From NCBI RefSeq assembly GCF_024170005.1, contig NZ_JALJXJ010000006.1, positions 186,001 through 250,000 on the forward strand: a stretch of DNA of 64,000 nucleotides. The letters are read 5' to 3'. A model generated the notes under the pieces. That model did not search any database, was not told the DNA's origin, and saw nothing but the letters and a program-made list of their open reading frames with translations. Of this stretch, positions 21,195-30,740 are shown piece by piece (position 1 is the first letter of the stretch; each line of letters opens with the position of its first letter). This DNA comes from Azospirillum lipoferum. Lineage in GTDB: Bacteria; Pseudomonadota; Alphaproteobacteria; Azospirillales; Azospirillaceae. Made by a program: the position numbers and the translations under genes.

Positions 21195-21977
21195 TCAGAT
21201 CCAGGAATCATCCCCGCCACTGCTGCCGCCGTCGTCGAAGGACGAATCGTCGTACGACGTGTCGTCGGCCGGCGGCGGGTCGGGCTGGTAGGCGACGTCC
21301 CGCGCCGTGTCGCGCCCCGCATCGCCTTGCGGCCCCTGGTCGTCGCCGTAATAGTTGTTGATCACCGTCTCGTTGATCGTCTCGCCAGCCAGGGGCTGGG
21401 CCATCGCCGTGCCGAAGGGGCCGGGCGAATGGTGCAGCAGGGACGATATGGCGCTCGCCGCCAGCATGCCGCCGGCCACGCCCGCCGCGGTCTGCGCCGC
21501 TCCCGCGAAGAATCCGCCGCCGCGCGGGGCCATGCCCGGCTGCGGGAAGGGGGAGGGGCTGTATTGCTGCGGTGGGTAGGCGGCATCGGGGGCCGCGCCC
21601 CAGGGGCTGCGGCCGGCGACAGGCTGCCCCTGCGGATAGGCGGGGGCAGGGGGAGGTTCGGCACTGCGCCCCCACGGGCTGCGGCCGATGCCGAGCGCGT
21701 TGGACAGGAAGCTGCCGCCGCCGGACTGCGCCGGCTGGGCCGGTCGTTCGCGCAGTTGCCGCTCCAACTCCTCGATCCGGGTCTGGGCCGCGGTCAGCGC
21801 CTGCTGCTGCACCAGCACCGTCTGTGCCATGTAATAGGACGACAGCGGCTGGTCCTGGACCGACCGGCGGATGAAGTCCTCCGCTTCGGCGTCACGCGGC
21901 TGGGAGCGCTGCTGGGCCTCCACCTCGCGCAGGCGACGGAACAGGTCGGACAGAAGCGTGCGTTCCTCGGGGGTCAT
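21195..21977 (-). CDS. DUF2076 domain-containing protein
   Basis: 260 residues. The start MTPEERTLLSDLFRRL and the following helical region (to about residue 80) match the N terminus of DUF2076 proteins. A Pro/Gly/Gln-rich middle with two copies of GRSPWG follows, then GGGFFAGAAQTAAGVAGGMLAASAI (one hydrophobic Gly-rich segment) and an acidic Asp/Ser-rich tail ending DDSWI. The function of the family is unknown; annotation as a ligand-binding sensor is common but unproven. The coiled N terminus and Gly-rich segment suggest membrane association. Confidence 0.8.
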   Translation of the reverse strand: MTPEERTLLSDLFRRLREVEAQQRSQPRDAEAEDFIRRSVQDQPLSSYYMAQTVLVQQQALTAAQTRIEELERQLRERPAQPAQSGGGSFLSNALGIGRSPWGRSAEPPPAPAYPQGQPVAGRSPWGAAPDAAYPPQQYSPSPFPQPGMAPRGGGFFAGAAQTAAGVAGGMLAASAISSLLHHSPGPFGTAMAQPLAGETINETVINNYYGDDQGPQGDAGRDTARDVAYQPDPPPADDTSYDDSSFDDGGSSGGDDSWI

Positions 21978-22371
21978 CGACGTCTCCTAACATGGCGCCC
22001 ATCGCAAGGGGCGCCACCCCTACATGTGGAGTCGCCATCCCCCACCGGACAAGTCCCCCATAGGCTGTCCGCGCTCTGAAAGACCGTCCCGTCCGACAAC
22101 GCGGCGCCGGTCCTTTAGTTTCGCATCCAAAGCAATATTGTACAAGAACGCTCGCTGCTTGCCGAAGATTCCGAACGCGGCTCTTTGGATGGTGGATTAT
22201 CAGCCTGACCATTGTGGGAAGTGGGGCGGCTATATCGGCTATGGCGTCGCCGGCTTAACATATGACATTGACGGGGGTGCCTTTTTCCAGATCGATGGGC
22301 CACATTTGGGATGCGACCGCCCGGCGGCGCCGGTTGCGAGGCCGAGACCAAGAATGGACAGGCGCCGAGAG
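21978..22371. other. Divergent promoter region between DUF2076 and cheC
   Basis: This 394-bp stretch is somewhat richer in A/T around 22110-22280. I see no gene, hairpin or repeat that I would defend. Confidence 0.5.
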
Positions 22372-23034
22372 ATGGTGGAACTGACCGACCTGGAGCGCGA
22401 TGCGCTGACCGAGTTGGTGAACATGGGGGTCGGCCGCGCCGCCACCCATCTCAGCCGCATGGTCAACGACCAGGTTCTGCTGTCGGTGCCGACCGTGGAC
22501 ATCGTCAGCCGGCAGGAGGCGTCCGATTTCCTGTCCGCACGCGAACGCCATGGGCTGGTGGCGGTGGAGCAGCAGTTCCAGGGCTCCTTCGACGGCCGCG
22601 CCATGCTGATCTTTCCGGAAGCCAACAGCCTGGAGCTGGCCCGCGCCGTCCTGGGCGGCGACCTGACCCTGGCGGAGATCGTCGATCTGGAACAGGACGC
22701 CCTGGCGGAGATCGGCAACATCATCCTGAACGGCTGCCTCGTGATCGTCGCCAACGCCCTGAAGGACCGGCTGATCATCTCGCTGCCGGCGGTGCTCCGC
22801 GGCGACGGCGCCAACATCCTGAAGGACAAGGCCGGTGGCGCCGACGAGCTGGTGCTGTTCCTCTACATCGATTTCACCATCCGCAGCCGCAGCATCCGCG
22901 GCTACATTGCCCTGCTGATGGGGGTCTCGTCCCTGCAGTCGCTGAAGCAACTGATCCACGCCTTCATCGAAGGCATCGCCGCCGAAGAACCCACATCCGC
23001 CGGAACGTCGTCGCATGGCCCCCAGATTGCCTGA
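22372..23034 (+). CDS. cheC: CheC-like chemotaxis/receiver phosphatase
   Basis: 220 residues. Two copies of the CheC/CheX phosphatase signature are visible: DALTELVNMG with a proline 23 residues after the Asn, and DALAEIGNIILNG with the same spacing. These Glu/Asn pairs dephosphorylate response-regulator aspartates. The start is the Met of MVELTDLE; a Met six codons upstream (22354) is equally possible. It overlaps the following kinase gene by 20 bp and heads a three-gene operon with a kinase and a single-domain receiver. The receiver encoded there, rather than only CheY, may be its substrate. Confidence 0.88.
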   Translation: MVELTDLERDALTELVNMGVGRAATHLSRMVNDQVLLSVPTVDIVSRQEASDFLSARERHGLVAVEQQFQGSFDGRAMLIFPEANSLELARAVLGGDLTLAEIVDLEQDALAEIGNIILNGCLVIVANALKDRLIISLPAVLRGDGANILKDKAGGADELVLFLYIDFTIRSRSIRGYIALLMGVSSLQSLKQLIHAFIEGIAAEEPTSAGTSSHGPQIA

Positions 23035-24910
23035 ACAACCCACCTGGGCGCTCGATGTCCTTGGCGCGCTGGATGCCGGCATCCTGCTTCTGGACCGCCA
23101 TTGCCGGGTTCTCTACTGGAACGGCTGGATGGAGCAGGCCTCCACCCTGACGGCCAGGGAAATACTCGGGCACGACCTGTTCGATGCCCTGCCCAACCTG
23201 CGCGAATCGCGTCTGCACATCGCCGTGCGCGACACGCTGGCCACCGGCGCGCCCGGCGTGCTGTCGCACACGCTGAACCCGATGCTGTTCCCGCTGCGCC
23301 TGCCCGACGGGCGGCGGATGGTCCATAATGTGGTGATCCGTCCGCTGCCGTCGCGCGCGTCGTCGCCGCATTCGCAGGCCGCCGGCAACGAGGCGCGCTG
23401 CCTGATCCAGGTGACCGACGTCACCGCCTCGGTCAACCGCGAGCGGGTGCTGCGCGAACAGCGCGACGCCCGCTATCGCGCCATCGTCGATACGGCCCCC
23501 GACGCCATCATCACCACCGACACCCGCGGCATGGTGCAGTGGATGAACGGCACCGCCACCCGCCAGTTCGACTACCGCCCGGACGAGCTGATCGGCCGGA
23601 GCGTCACCGTCCTGCTGGGCGACGACGCGCCCGACTGGATCGCCATGGCGGAGCACAGCGGGCCGGGCGCCGCCGGCATGGATGCCGCGACCCAGCCGGT
23701 GGAGCTGTCCGGCCGGCGCCGCGACGGCAGCCACATCGACCTGGAACTGTCGATGGCACGCTGGGAATCGGAAGGGCGCAGCTTCATCACCGGCATCCTG
23801 CGCGACATCACCGAACGCCGCCGCACCCGGGAGGAGCTGCGGACCAGCGCGCTCGCCATGCGGCAGCTGGCCGAACAGACCAAGGCGACGCTGGATGCGC
23901 TGCCGGCCTTCATCGCCGTGCTCGACCGCTCCGGCCACATCGTCTCGGTCAACCGCGCCTGGGCGGAAGCGGGACCGGAGACGACCTTCCTCGGCCAGGG
24001 CTGCATCGTCGGCGACGATTACCTCGACCATTGCGGCCGCGGCGAGACCGCCGACCCGCGGGCCGACAGCGTGATGGAGGGCTTGCGCACGCTGTTGAGC
24101 GAGGGCGGGCCGCCGGTGTCGGCCGAATATGTCACCAACAACCAGCACTGGTTCCGCTGTCTTGCCGCACCCATGCCGGCCGGCCCCTTTGGCGGCACCG
24201 TGCTGATGCACATCGACGTGACTGAGATCAAGTCGATGGAGGCGGCGCTGCGCAAGCTGGTCGGCCAGAAATCGACCCTGCTGCGCGAGGTCAACCACCG
24301 CGTCAAGAACAGCCTGCAGCTGGTGTCCAGCCTGCTGACGCTCCAGACGCTCAGCCTGCCCGACGAAGGGGTGCGGGTGCATTTCCAGGATGCCCGCAGC
24401 CGCATCGAGGCGATCGCCCGCGTCCACAACCGGCTCTATCAGGCCGACCAGTTCCAGACCATCGAGTTCGGCACCTACCTGAACGAGCTGTGCGAGGATC
24501 TGGCCCGCGCATCCGGCGGCGACAGCATGTGCGACATCGCCGTACGGTCCGACGTGATCGACCTGCCGATCGATCACGCCGCCCCGCTGGGCCTGATCGC
24601 CAACGAACTGATCACCAACGCGGTCAAGCATCGCGGCAACGGCCCGGCGAAGGTCGATGTGACCTTCCGGCGCGAGGACGACCGGCTTGCCCTGACCGTC
24701 TCCGACCGCGGTCCCGGCCTGCCGTCGAACTTCGACATCCGCAAGAGCCGCAGCCTGGGCATGCGCCTGATCTCCAGCCTCGCCGGCCAGATCCGGGCCG
24801 GCGTCGACATCGACACCAACCCGCAGGGCACCACCTTCCGCATCGAGCTGCCAGTGCCCGACGAGGTGCCGCTGCTGGAGACCTCCTCGCCCGAGGAGAT
24901 CAAGGGATGA
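23015..24910 (+). CDS. PAS-containing sensor histidine kinase (HisKA_2/HWE-like)
   Basis: 631 residues with no obvious membrane helix. Three PAS-like modules (about 10-135, 150-270, 285-410) precede a HisKA_2 dimerisation segment with LREVNHRVKNSLQLVSSLL (His428). The ATPase domain shows LIANELITNAVKH, SDRGPGLP and SLGMRLISSLA. Such kinases often phosphorylate single-domain receivers or feed the alphaproteobacterial general stress response. It is sandwiched between cheC (20-bp overlap) and a receiver gene (ATGA overlap), so the three products probably form one signalling unit. Confidence 0.92.
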   Translation: MAPRLPEQPTWALDVLGALDAGILLLDRHCRVLYWNGWMEQASTLTAREILGHDLFDALPNLRESRLHIAVRDTLATGAPGVLSHTLNPMLFPLRLPDGRRMVHNVVIRPLPSRASSPHSQAAGNEARCLIQVTDVTASVNRERVLREQRDARYRAIVDTAPDAIITTDTRGMVQWMNGTATRQFDYRPDELIGRSVTVLLGDDAPDWIAMAEHSGPGAAGMDAATQPVELSGRRRDGSHIDLELSMARWESEGRSFITGILRDITERRRTREELRTSALAMRQLAEQTKATLDALPAFIAVLDRSGHIVSVNRAWAEAGPETTFLGQGCIVGDDYLDHCGRGETADPRADSVMEGLRTLLSEGGPPVSAEYVTNNQHWFRCLAAPMPAGPFGGTVLMHIDVTEIKSMEAALRKLVGQKSTLLREVNHRVKNSLQLVSSLLTLQTLSLPDEGVRVHFQDARSRIEAIARVHNRLYQADQFQTIEFGTYLNELCEDLARASGGDSMCDIAVRSDVIDLPIDHAAPLGLIANELITNAVKHRGNGPAKVDVTFRREDDRLALTVSDRGPGLPSNFDIRKSRSLGMRLISSLAGQIRAGVDIDTNPQGTTFRIELPVPDEVPLLETSSPEEIKG

Positions 24911-25308
24911 AGATCCTGCTGGTGGAAGACGAGGTGCTGATCGCGCTGGAACAGCAGCTCTATCTGGAGAATGTCGGCCACAGCATCATCGGCCCGGCGG
25001 TCACCGCGATGGAAGCGGTGGAGATCGCCGCCGCCGACAAGCCGGATCTGGCGCTGGTCGACGTGCATCTCGGCATGGGCTCCAACGGCATCGACGCCGC
25101 GCGGGAGCTGACCAGACTGGGCGTGCCCTGCCTGTTCATCACCTCCTTCCGCGACGAGCTGAAGAAGGATGGCCCGCTGACCGGCATCGGCTGCCTGCCC
25201 AAGCCCTTCACCGAAAGCGGCCTGATCGCCGCCGTCGACGTCGCCCGCGCCATCCTGGCGGGGGAGACGCCGCGCAACGTGCCGCAGACGATGGAATTGT
25301 TCGTGTGA
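24907..25308 (+). CDS. Single-domain response regulator
   Basis: 133 residues, a lone receiver. The acidic pocket is in LLVEDEV, the phosphorylation site is Asp52 in LALVDVHLG, and the conserved Thr/Ser and Lys are in LFITS and LPKPF (Lys99). No output domain follows. Its ATG overlaps the kinase stop, so coupling is expected. It probably acts by protein contact or phosphotransfer, with the co-encoded CheC-like protein as phosphatase. Confidence 0.92.
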   Translation: MKILLVEDEVLIALEQQLYLENVGHSIIGPAVTAMEAVEIAAADKPDLALVDVHLGMGSNGIDAARELTRLGVPCLFITSFRDELKKDGPLTGIGCLPKPFTESGLIAAVDVARAILAGETPRNVPQTMELFV

Positions 25309-25311
25309 GGA

Positions 25312-25334
25312 GAGGGGGCTGACGCCGCCCCCTT
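25312..25334. terminator. Convergent hairpin between receiver and SDR genes
   Basis: GGGGGC (25314-25319) and GCCCCC (25327-25332) form a short stem in the 24-bp gap between convergent genes. It has no T run and is weak. Confidence 0.3.
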
Positions 25335-26190
25335 ACCCTGCATCCGGGAAGTCAGCCCCCAGCGTCGTCGCCTCCCACGCGTCGATCTCGTCCAGAACCG
25401 AGCGCAGCTTGCCGCGCACGCCCTCCAGCGCCGGACGGCCGAGCACGAGACGGAGAGGCGGCTTTCCGGCGGTCACCGCCGTGATGATCGCCTCGGCCGC
25501 CCGCACCGGATCGCCCGGCTGCTTGCCGCTGTAGCCGGAGATCTGCTTGCGCCGCGCGCCGGAGGTCTGTTCGTAATCGTCGATCCAGGTCGCCGACTGC
25601 TTCAGCGAACGGCCGGCCCAATCGGTGCGGAACGGTCCCGGCTCGACGATCAGCACGCGGATGCCGAGCGGCGCCACCTCCTTCGACAGCGATTCCGACA
25701 GCCCCTCCACCGCGAATTTGGTGGCGGCGTAATAGCCGGAGCCGGGGAAGCCGATCATGCCGCCCTGGGACGAGATGTTGACGATATGGCCGGCCCGCCG
25801 CGCCCGCATCCCCGGCAGCACCGCCCGCGTCACTGCGGCCAGTCCGAAGACGTTGGTCTCGAACATCGCGCGGATTTCCGCATCCTCGCCTTCCTCGATG
25901 GCGGAGAGATAGCCGTAGCCGGCATTGTTCACGACGACATCGAGCCGGCCGAACGCCTTCTCCGCCTCGGCCACGGCGCGGGCGACCTGGGCCTGATCGG
26001 TCACGTCCAGCGCGATGGCCCGCCCGCGCTCGCCATGGCCGGCGAGCAGATCGTCCAGCTTGCGCGGATCGCGGGCGGTCGCGGCGACGCGCCAGCCCTT
26101 TTCAAGCACCAGCCGCGCCAGTTCGCGGCCGAACCCGGTCGAACAGCCGGTGATGAACCAGACGGGCGTGTCGGTGGTGGTCTGTGCCAT
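25333..26190 (-). CDS. Short-chain dehydrogenase/reductase
   Basis: 285 residues, classical SDR. The cofactor motif is GCSTGFGRELA, followed by NNAGYG, and the catalytic Ser and YxxxK appear in NISSQGG and YYAATKFAVEG. An Arg in TARDPRK suggests NADPH. The FGRELA variant and the length are like the YbbO/oxidoreductase group annotated for ketone or aldehyde reduction. The substrate cannot be told. It stands alone, convergent with the receiver gene. Confidence 0.88.
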   Translation of the reverse strand: MAQTTTDTPVWFITGCSTGFGRELARLVLEKGWRVAATARDPRKLDDLLAGHGERGRAIALDVTDQAQVARAVAEAEKAFGRLDVVVNNAGYGYLSAIEEGEDAEIRAMFETNVFGLAAVTRAVLPGMRARRAGHIVNISSQGGMIGFPGSGYYAATKFAVEGLSESLSKEVAPLGIRVLIVEPGPFRTDWAGRSLKQSATWIDDYEQTSGARRKQISGYSGKQPGDPVRAAEAIITAVTAGKPPLRLVLGRPALEGVRGKLRSVLDEIDAWEATTLGADFPDAG

Positions 26191-26289
26191 GACGATTCCT
26201 GCGGTAGGCGAAATCAGTTGGTCGCCAGGGACATACGCCGACTCACCGCTGCGGCCACCCCATCTTTCGACAAATGGAGCGGCGTCCTC

Positions 26290-28098
26290 TCAGCCGCCGA
26301 TCCGGCGGATCGGTTCCGGCGCCGACTGTTGTTCGAACAGGCGGCGGTAGAGCCCGCCCGGCCGGTGGAGCAGGGCGGCATGGCTGCCTTCCTCCACCAC
26401 CCGGCCCTGGTTGAAGACCAGGATGCGGTCCAGCGTGCGGACGGTGGACAGCCGATGGGCGATGATGATGGCGGTGCGGCCCTGCATCAGCCGTTCGATG
26501 GCTTCCTGGATCAGAGCCTCCGATTCCGAATCCAGGCTGGAGGTCGCCTCGTCCAGGATCAGGATCGGCGCGTCGGCCAGGAAGGCGCGGGCCAGCGCCA
26601 CCCGCTGCCGCTCGCCGCCCGACAGCTTGACGCCGCGCTCGCCGACCAGCGTCCCGTAGCCCTTCGGCAGACGGGCGATGAAGTCGTGCGCATTGGCGAG
26701 CCTGGCCGCCCGTTCGATCTCCGCCATCGACGCGCCGGGCCGGCCATAGGCGATGTTCTCCGCCAGAGTGCGGTGGAACAGGATCGGCTCCTGCGGGACG
26801 ATGGCGATCTGCGAGCGAAGGGAATGCTGCGTCGCCCCCGCCACCTCCTGCCCGTCGATCAGGACCCGGCCCCCGGTCACGTCGTAGAGGCGCTGGATCA
26901 GCTTGACGAAGGTGGTCTTGCCCGACCCCGACGGCCCGACCAGCCCGACCCGTTCCCCCGCCTTGATGGTCAGCGACAGGTCACGGTAGAGCGGCGTGGT
27001 ATGGCCGCCATACTGGAAGGTGACGTGGTCGAAGCGCACCTCGCCCGCCCCGATGCGGATGGGTGCGGCCTCCGGCCGATCCTCCACCCCCAGCGGCTCG
27101 GCATGGATCGCCACCAGCTCCTCCATCTCGTTGACGGAGCGCTGGAGGTGGTTGATGTGCATGCCGATGTCGCGCAGATAGCCATGGACGACGAAATAGG
27201 TGGTCAGCACATAGGCGACGTCGCCCGGCGTCGCCTGCCCGCGCCACCACAGCCAGAGCGCGGTCGCCACCACGGCGCTGCGGATCAGCAGCAGCACGAC
27301 CAGTTGCACGGTGCTGTGGCGCGTGTGCCGGGTCCAGGTGCGGTGCGTGCGGCGGCTCCATTTGTCCACCACACCGGCCAGCCGGTCGTCCTCGCGCGGC
27401 TCGGCGCCGAAGGCCTTGACCACGGCATTGCAGCCGATGGCATCGGCCAGCGTTCCGCCGAGCTTGGTATCCCAGGCGTTCGACAGCCGGGCGGCCGGCG
27501 CTATGTAGAGGGTGGAGAACAGCACCGTCATCGCGATGTAGATTGCGGTGCCGAGCGCGATCACCAGCCCCATCGCCGGCCAGTGCAGCCCGAGCGTCAC
27601 CATCGTGCCGATCAGCACGACCAGCGACGGCCACAGCGCCAGCAGCAGCGTGTCGTCCAGCGTGTCGAGCGCCCACATGCCGCGGGTGATCCTGCGCACC
27701 ACCGACCCGGCGAAGCTGTTGGCGTGCCAGTCGGTGGAGAAGCGCTGAATGCGGTGGAAGCTGTCCTGGCCGACATCGGCCATGATGCGCAGGGTGAAGG
27801 GGATGACCCCGCTCCAGGCGAGGTGCCGCATCACCACCATGCCGATGCCCAGCGCCACCATGGCGCCGAAGGCGGTCAGCGCCGCATGCAGCGCCGCGTC
27901 GCGGTCGCCCGGCAGCAGGGTCAGCGCATCGACTAGCCGGCCGGCAAACAGCGGCATGAAGACGTCGGCCAGCGTCGACAGGGCGATGGCCCCGGCGATG
28001 CCGACGGCCAGCGGTGTCTGGCGCCGCCAGTGGCGGAAGGTGAAGGCCAGAACGCTGCGGATGGCGTTCGGGCGGGAGGTGCGTTTCGACTGAGCCAT
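26290..28098 (-). CDS. ABC exporter (fused membrane and ATPase domains)
   Basis: About 602 residues: a six-helix exporter membrane domain (about 30-320) and an ATPase domain. Walker A is GPSGSGKTTFVK, the signature LSGGERQRVALARA, Walker B ILILDEATSSLD, and the H-loop IIAHRLSTV. It is an MsbA/multidrug-type half-transporter that should work as a homodimer. The start is the Met of MAQSKRTSR; the upstream in-frame extension is not conserved-looking. It is a single gene, and its substrate is unknown. Confidence 0.9.
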   Translation of the reverse strand: MAQSKRTSRPNAIRSVLAFTFRHWRRQTPLAVGIAGAIALSTLADVFMPLFAGRLVDALTLLPGDRDAALHAALTAFGAMVALGIGMVVMRHLAWSGVIPFTLRIMADVGQDSFHRIQRFSTDWHANSFAGSVVRRITRGMWALDTLDDTLLLALWPSLVVLIGTMVTLGLHWPAMGLVIALGTAIYIAMTVLFSTLYIAPAARLSNAWDTKLGGTLADAIGCNAVVKAFGAEPREDDRLAGVVDKWSRRTHRTWTRHTRHSTVQLVVLLLIRSAVVATALWLWWRGQATPGDVAYVLTTYFVVHGYLRDIGMHINHLQRSVNEMEELVAIHAEPLGVEDRPEAAPIRIGAGEVRFDHVTFQYGGHTTPLYRDLSLTIKAGERVGLVGPSGSGKTTFVKLIQRLYDVTGGRVLIDGQEVAGATQHSLRSQIAIVPQEPILFHRTLAENIAYGRPGASMAEIERAARLANAHDFIARLPKGYGTLVGERGVKLSGGERQRVALARAFLADAPILILDEATSSLDSESEALIQEAIERLMQGRTAIIIAHRLSTVRTLDRILVFNQGRVVEEGSHAALLHRPGGLYRRLFEQQSAPEPIRRIGG

Positions 28099-28427
28099 TG
28101 GGATCCAACCGGGGCAGGGCCGGCGGTGAAGGGCCGGCTCCACGGCGCGCGGCCCGCAGGCCCCAAGCAGGGACTGCGGTCGGCGACGCCGTTCGGGAAA
28201 GAGCGGGAAAAGGAACGGTGCGGGGCTTGCGACAGCCCGCGCTGATACCGCCTCGTTTCGAACCTAGGAGTGGCGGTTCGGAAGGACGCGGCTGGCCGGC
28301 GCGGGAGTGTTCAGCAGGCACTTGATACGCATGCAGCCTCCCGTCCGGCAGGAAATGAAAAGACGCTCCGGTATAACAAAGTTGCAGGGTGGGCGCCACT
28401 CCCTCTTCTGGGAAGGCACCGCGTCGC
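28099..28427. other. Intergenic region upstream of the ABC exporter
   Basis: A 330-bp stretch with a 22-codon minus-strand frame (28264-28332) behind a GGGAGG site. It might be a leader peptide but has nothing else in its favour. No other feature is visible. Confidence 0.4.
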
Positions 28428-30545
28428 TCACCGCCCCTTGAGGTTCGTCTGACGCGGTTTCATGCCGGAAGGTTTGCCCCCAGCCCCAGCCGGTTTCGGC
28501 CCTGGCGCCTTGCCCACCGGCGGCACCACACGGCGTCCCTGGCCGGCCTGCTGGGTCAGGAAGACCTTGCCTTTCGGCCCCTTCTCCCGCGGCGTGGCGG
28601 TGGCGCCGACCGGCTGCCAGGCCGGAATCAGCTGTTCCTCGCCCGGACCGATCAGATCCTCGCGGCCCATGCGTTTCAACGCCTCGCGCAGGATCGGCCA
28701 GTTCTCCGGATCGTGGTAGCGCAGGAAGGCCTTGTGCAGGCGGCGCTGCTTCAGCCCCTTCGCCGACGACACCATCTCCGACCCGACGCGGCGCACCGGA
28801 CGCAGGGGATTGCGCTCGCTGTGGTACATCGCGGTCGCCAGCGACATCGGCGAGGGCAGGAAGGTCTGCACCTGATCCGCCTTGAAGCCGTTCCGCTTCA
28901 GCCACAGCGCGAGGTTCATCATGTCCTCGTCGGTGGTGCCGGGATGGGCGGCGATGAAGTAGGGGATCAGGTAGAGCTTCTTCCCCGCCTCCTTCGCCGC
29001 CTTGTCGAACATCCGCTTGAACTCGTCGTAGGCGCCCATGCCCGGCTTCATCATCTTCGCCAGCGGGCCCGGCTCGGTATGTTCCGGCGCGATCTTCAGG
29101 TAACCGCCGACATGGTGGGTCACCAGCTCCTTGACATATTCCGGATTGCGCACGGCGAGGTCGTAGCGCAGGCCCGACGCGATGTGGATCTTCTTCACCC
29201 CCGGCACCGCGCGGGCCTTGCGGTAGAGCTGGACCAGCGAGGAATGGTCGGTGTTCAGGTTCTTGCAGATGTCCGGGAAGACGCAGGACGGGCGGCGGCA
29301 GACCGACTCCGTTTCCTTGTCCTTGCAGGCGAGCCGGTACATGTTGGCGGTCGGCCCGCCCATGTCGGAGATGACGCCGGTAAAGCCCTTGGTCTTGTCG
29401 CGGATCTGCTCGATCTCGCGCAGGATCGACCCTTCCGACCGGCTCTGGATAATGCGCCCCTCATGCTCGGTGATCGAGCAGAAGGAACAGCCGCCGAAGC
29501 AGCCGCGCATGATGTTGACCGAGAAGCGGATCATCTCCCAGGCCGGGATGCGCGCATCGCCATAGGACGGATGCGGCGCCCGGGCATAGGGCAGGTCGTA
29601 GACGCCGTCCATCTCGTTGGTTTCCAGCGGGATCGGCGGCGGGTTCAGCCAGACGTCGCGGTCGCCGTGGCGCTGGACCAGTGCGCGGGCGTTGCCGGGG
29701 TTGCTCTCCTGATGCAGCACGCGGCTGGCATGGGCGTAGAGCACCTTGTCGGCGGTCACCTGCTCGAAGCTGGGCAGCCGCACGACCATGCGGTCGGCCC
29801 CGGCGGCGCGCGGCGACACCGGCGCCGACGGATCGTCGATGGAGCTGCTGTCGACCACCGTCCAGCCGTCCGGCACCGAGGAGCGCATGATGGCGGTGCC
29901 GCGGATGTCGGTCATCGCCTTGGGCGATTCCCCCTTCAGCGCGCGCTGGGCGATCTCGATGATGGCGCGCTCGGCATTGCCGTAGACCAGCATGTCCGCC
30001 TTGGAATCGACCAGGACGGAGCGGCGGATCTTCTCGCTCCAGTGATCGTACTGGGCGATGCGGCGCAAGCTGGCCTCGATACCGCCAAGAACGATCGGCA
30101 CGTCCTTGAACGCTTCGCGGCAGCGTTGGGAATAGACGATGACGGCGCGGTCCGGCCGCTTGCCGCCTTCGTCGTTCGGCGTGTAGCTGTCGTTGTGGCG
30201 CAGGCGGCGGTCGGCCGTGTAGTGGTTGACCATCGAATCCATGTTGCCGCCGGTCACGCCCCAGAACAGCCGCGGCTTGCCCAGGATCTTGAACGGTTCC
30301 GCACTGCTCCAGTCAGGCTGGGCAATGATGCCGACGCGCAGACCCTGCGATTCCAGCAGCCGGCCGATGATCGCCATGCCGAAGCTGGGATGGTCGATAT
30401 AGGCATCGCCGGTGACGACGATGACGTCGCACTGGTCCCAGCCCAGCCGGTCCATTTCCGCACGCGACATCGGCAGGAAGGGTGCGGCCTTGGGGCGCAC
30501 GCTCCGGTCGGGGCGGTGGGCGAACAGGTTGGGGGCCGCGAGCAT
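28428..30545 (-). CDS. YgiQ-family radical SAM protein
   Basis: 705 residues, full length for the UPF0313/YgiQ family. The N-terminal region ([18 protein letters not shown]) resembles a cobalamin-binding-like fold. The radical SAM cluster motif is [18 protein letters not shown] (CxxxCxxC). [12 protein letters not shown] and a basic Pro/Gly/Lys-rich tail follow. The family reaction is uncertain; these iron-sulfur enzymes are conserved but poorly characterised. It is a single gene with its own upstream region. Confidence 0.92.
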   Translation of the reverse strand: MLAAPNLFAHRPDRSVRPKAAPFLPMSRAEMDRLGWDQCDVIVVTGDAYIDHPSFGMAIIGRLLESQGLRVGIIAQPDWSSAEPFKILGKPRLFWGVTGGNMDSMVNHYTADRRLRHNDSYTPNDEGGKRPDRAVIVYSQRCREAFKDVPIVLGGIEASLRRIAQYDHWSEKIRRSVLVDSKADMLVYGNAERAIIEIAQRALKGESPKAMTDIRGTAIMRSSVPDGWTVVDSSSIDDPSAPVSPRAAGADRMVVRLPSFEQVTADKVLYAHASRVLHQESNPGNARALVQRHGDRDVWLNPPPIPLETNEMDGVYDLPYARAPHPSYGDARIPAWEMIRFSVNIMRGCFGGCSFCSITEHEGRIIQSRSEGSILREIEQIRDKTKGFTGVISDMGGPTANMYRLACKDKETESVCRRPSCVFPDICKNLNTDHSSLVQLYRKARAVPGVKKIHIASGLRYDLAVRNPEYVKELVTHHVGGYLKIAPEHTEPGPLAKMMKPGMGAYDEFKRMFDKAAKEAGKKLYLIPYFIAAHPGTTDEDMMNLALWLKRNGFKADQVQTFLPSPMSLATAMYHSERNPLRPVRRVGSEMVSSAKGLKQRRLHKAFLRYHDPENWPILREALKRMGREDLIGPGEEQLIPAWQPVGATATPREKGPKGKVFLTQQAGQGRRVVPPVGKAPGPKPAGAGGKPSGMKPRQTNLKGR

Positions 30546-30740
30546 CGCGTTCTCCGGGTCTCGATCAACAATGCGGGTGGATAAGCCGACACTCTTACCC
30601 TGTCGGCCGGCAAATTCCCACCGCTGATAACGCAGCGGAGCAATGGGACATTGTGCGGGGTGGCGCGACAGCTATGTGGGACGCCCCACAACCGGTGCAA
30701 GGGCCGGCCGTGGGGCAAGACGCAGGGCAGGGCGGCGGTG

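Noticed and set aside
25786..27936. A 716-codon plus-strand frame opposite the SDR and ABC exporter genes
   Set aside because: Arginine/glutamine-rich shadow; both genes on the minus strand have full motif sets.
28264..28332. 22-codon minus-strand frame behind a GGGAGG site
   Set aside because: Too short, no codon signal or regulatory structure to support a leader peptide.
30675..30690. TGTGGG/CCCACA hairpin downstream of the MFS gene
   Set aside because: Only a 6-bp stem without a T run; not enough for a terminator call.
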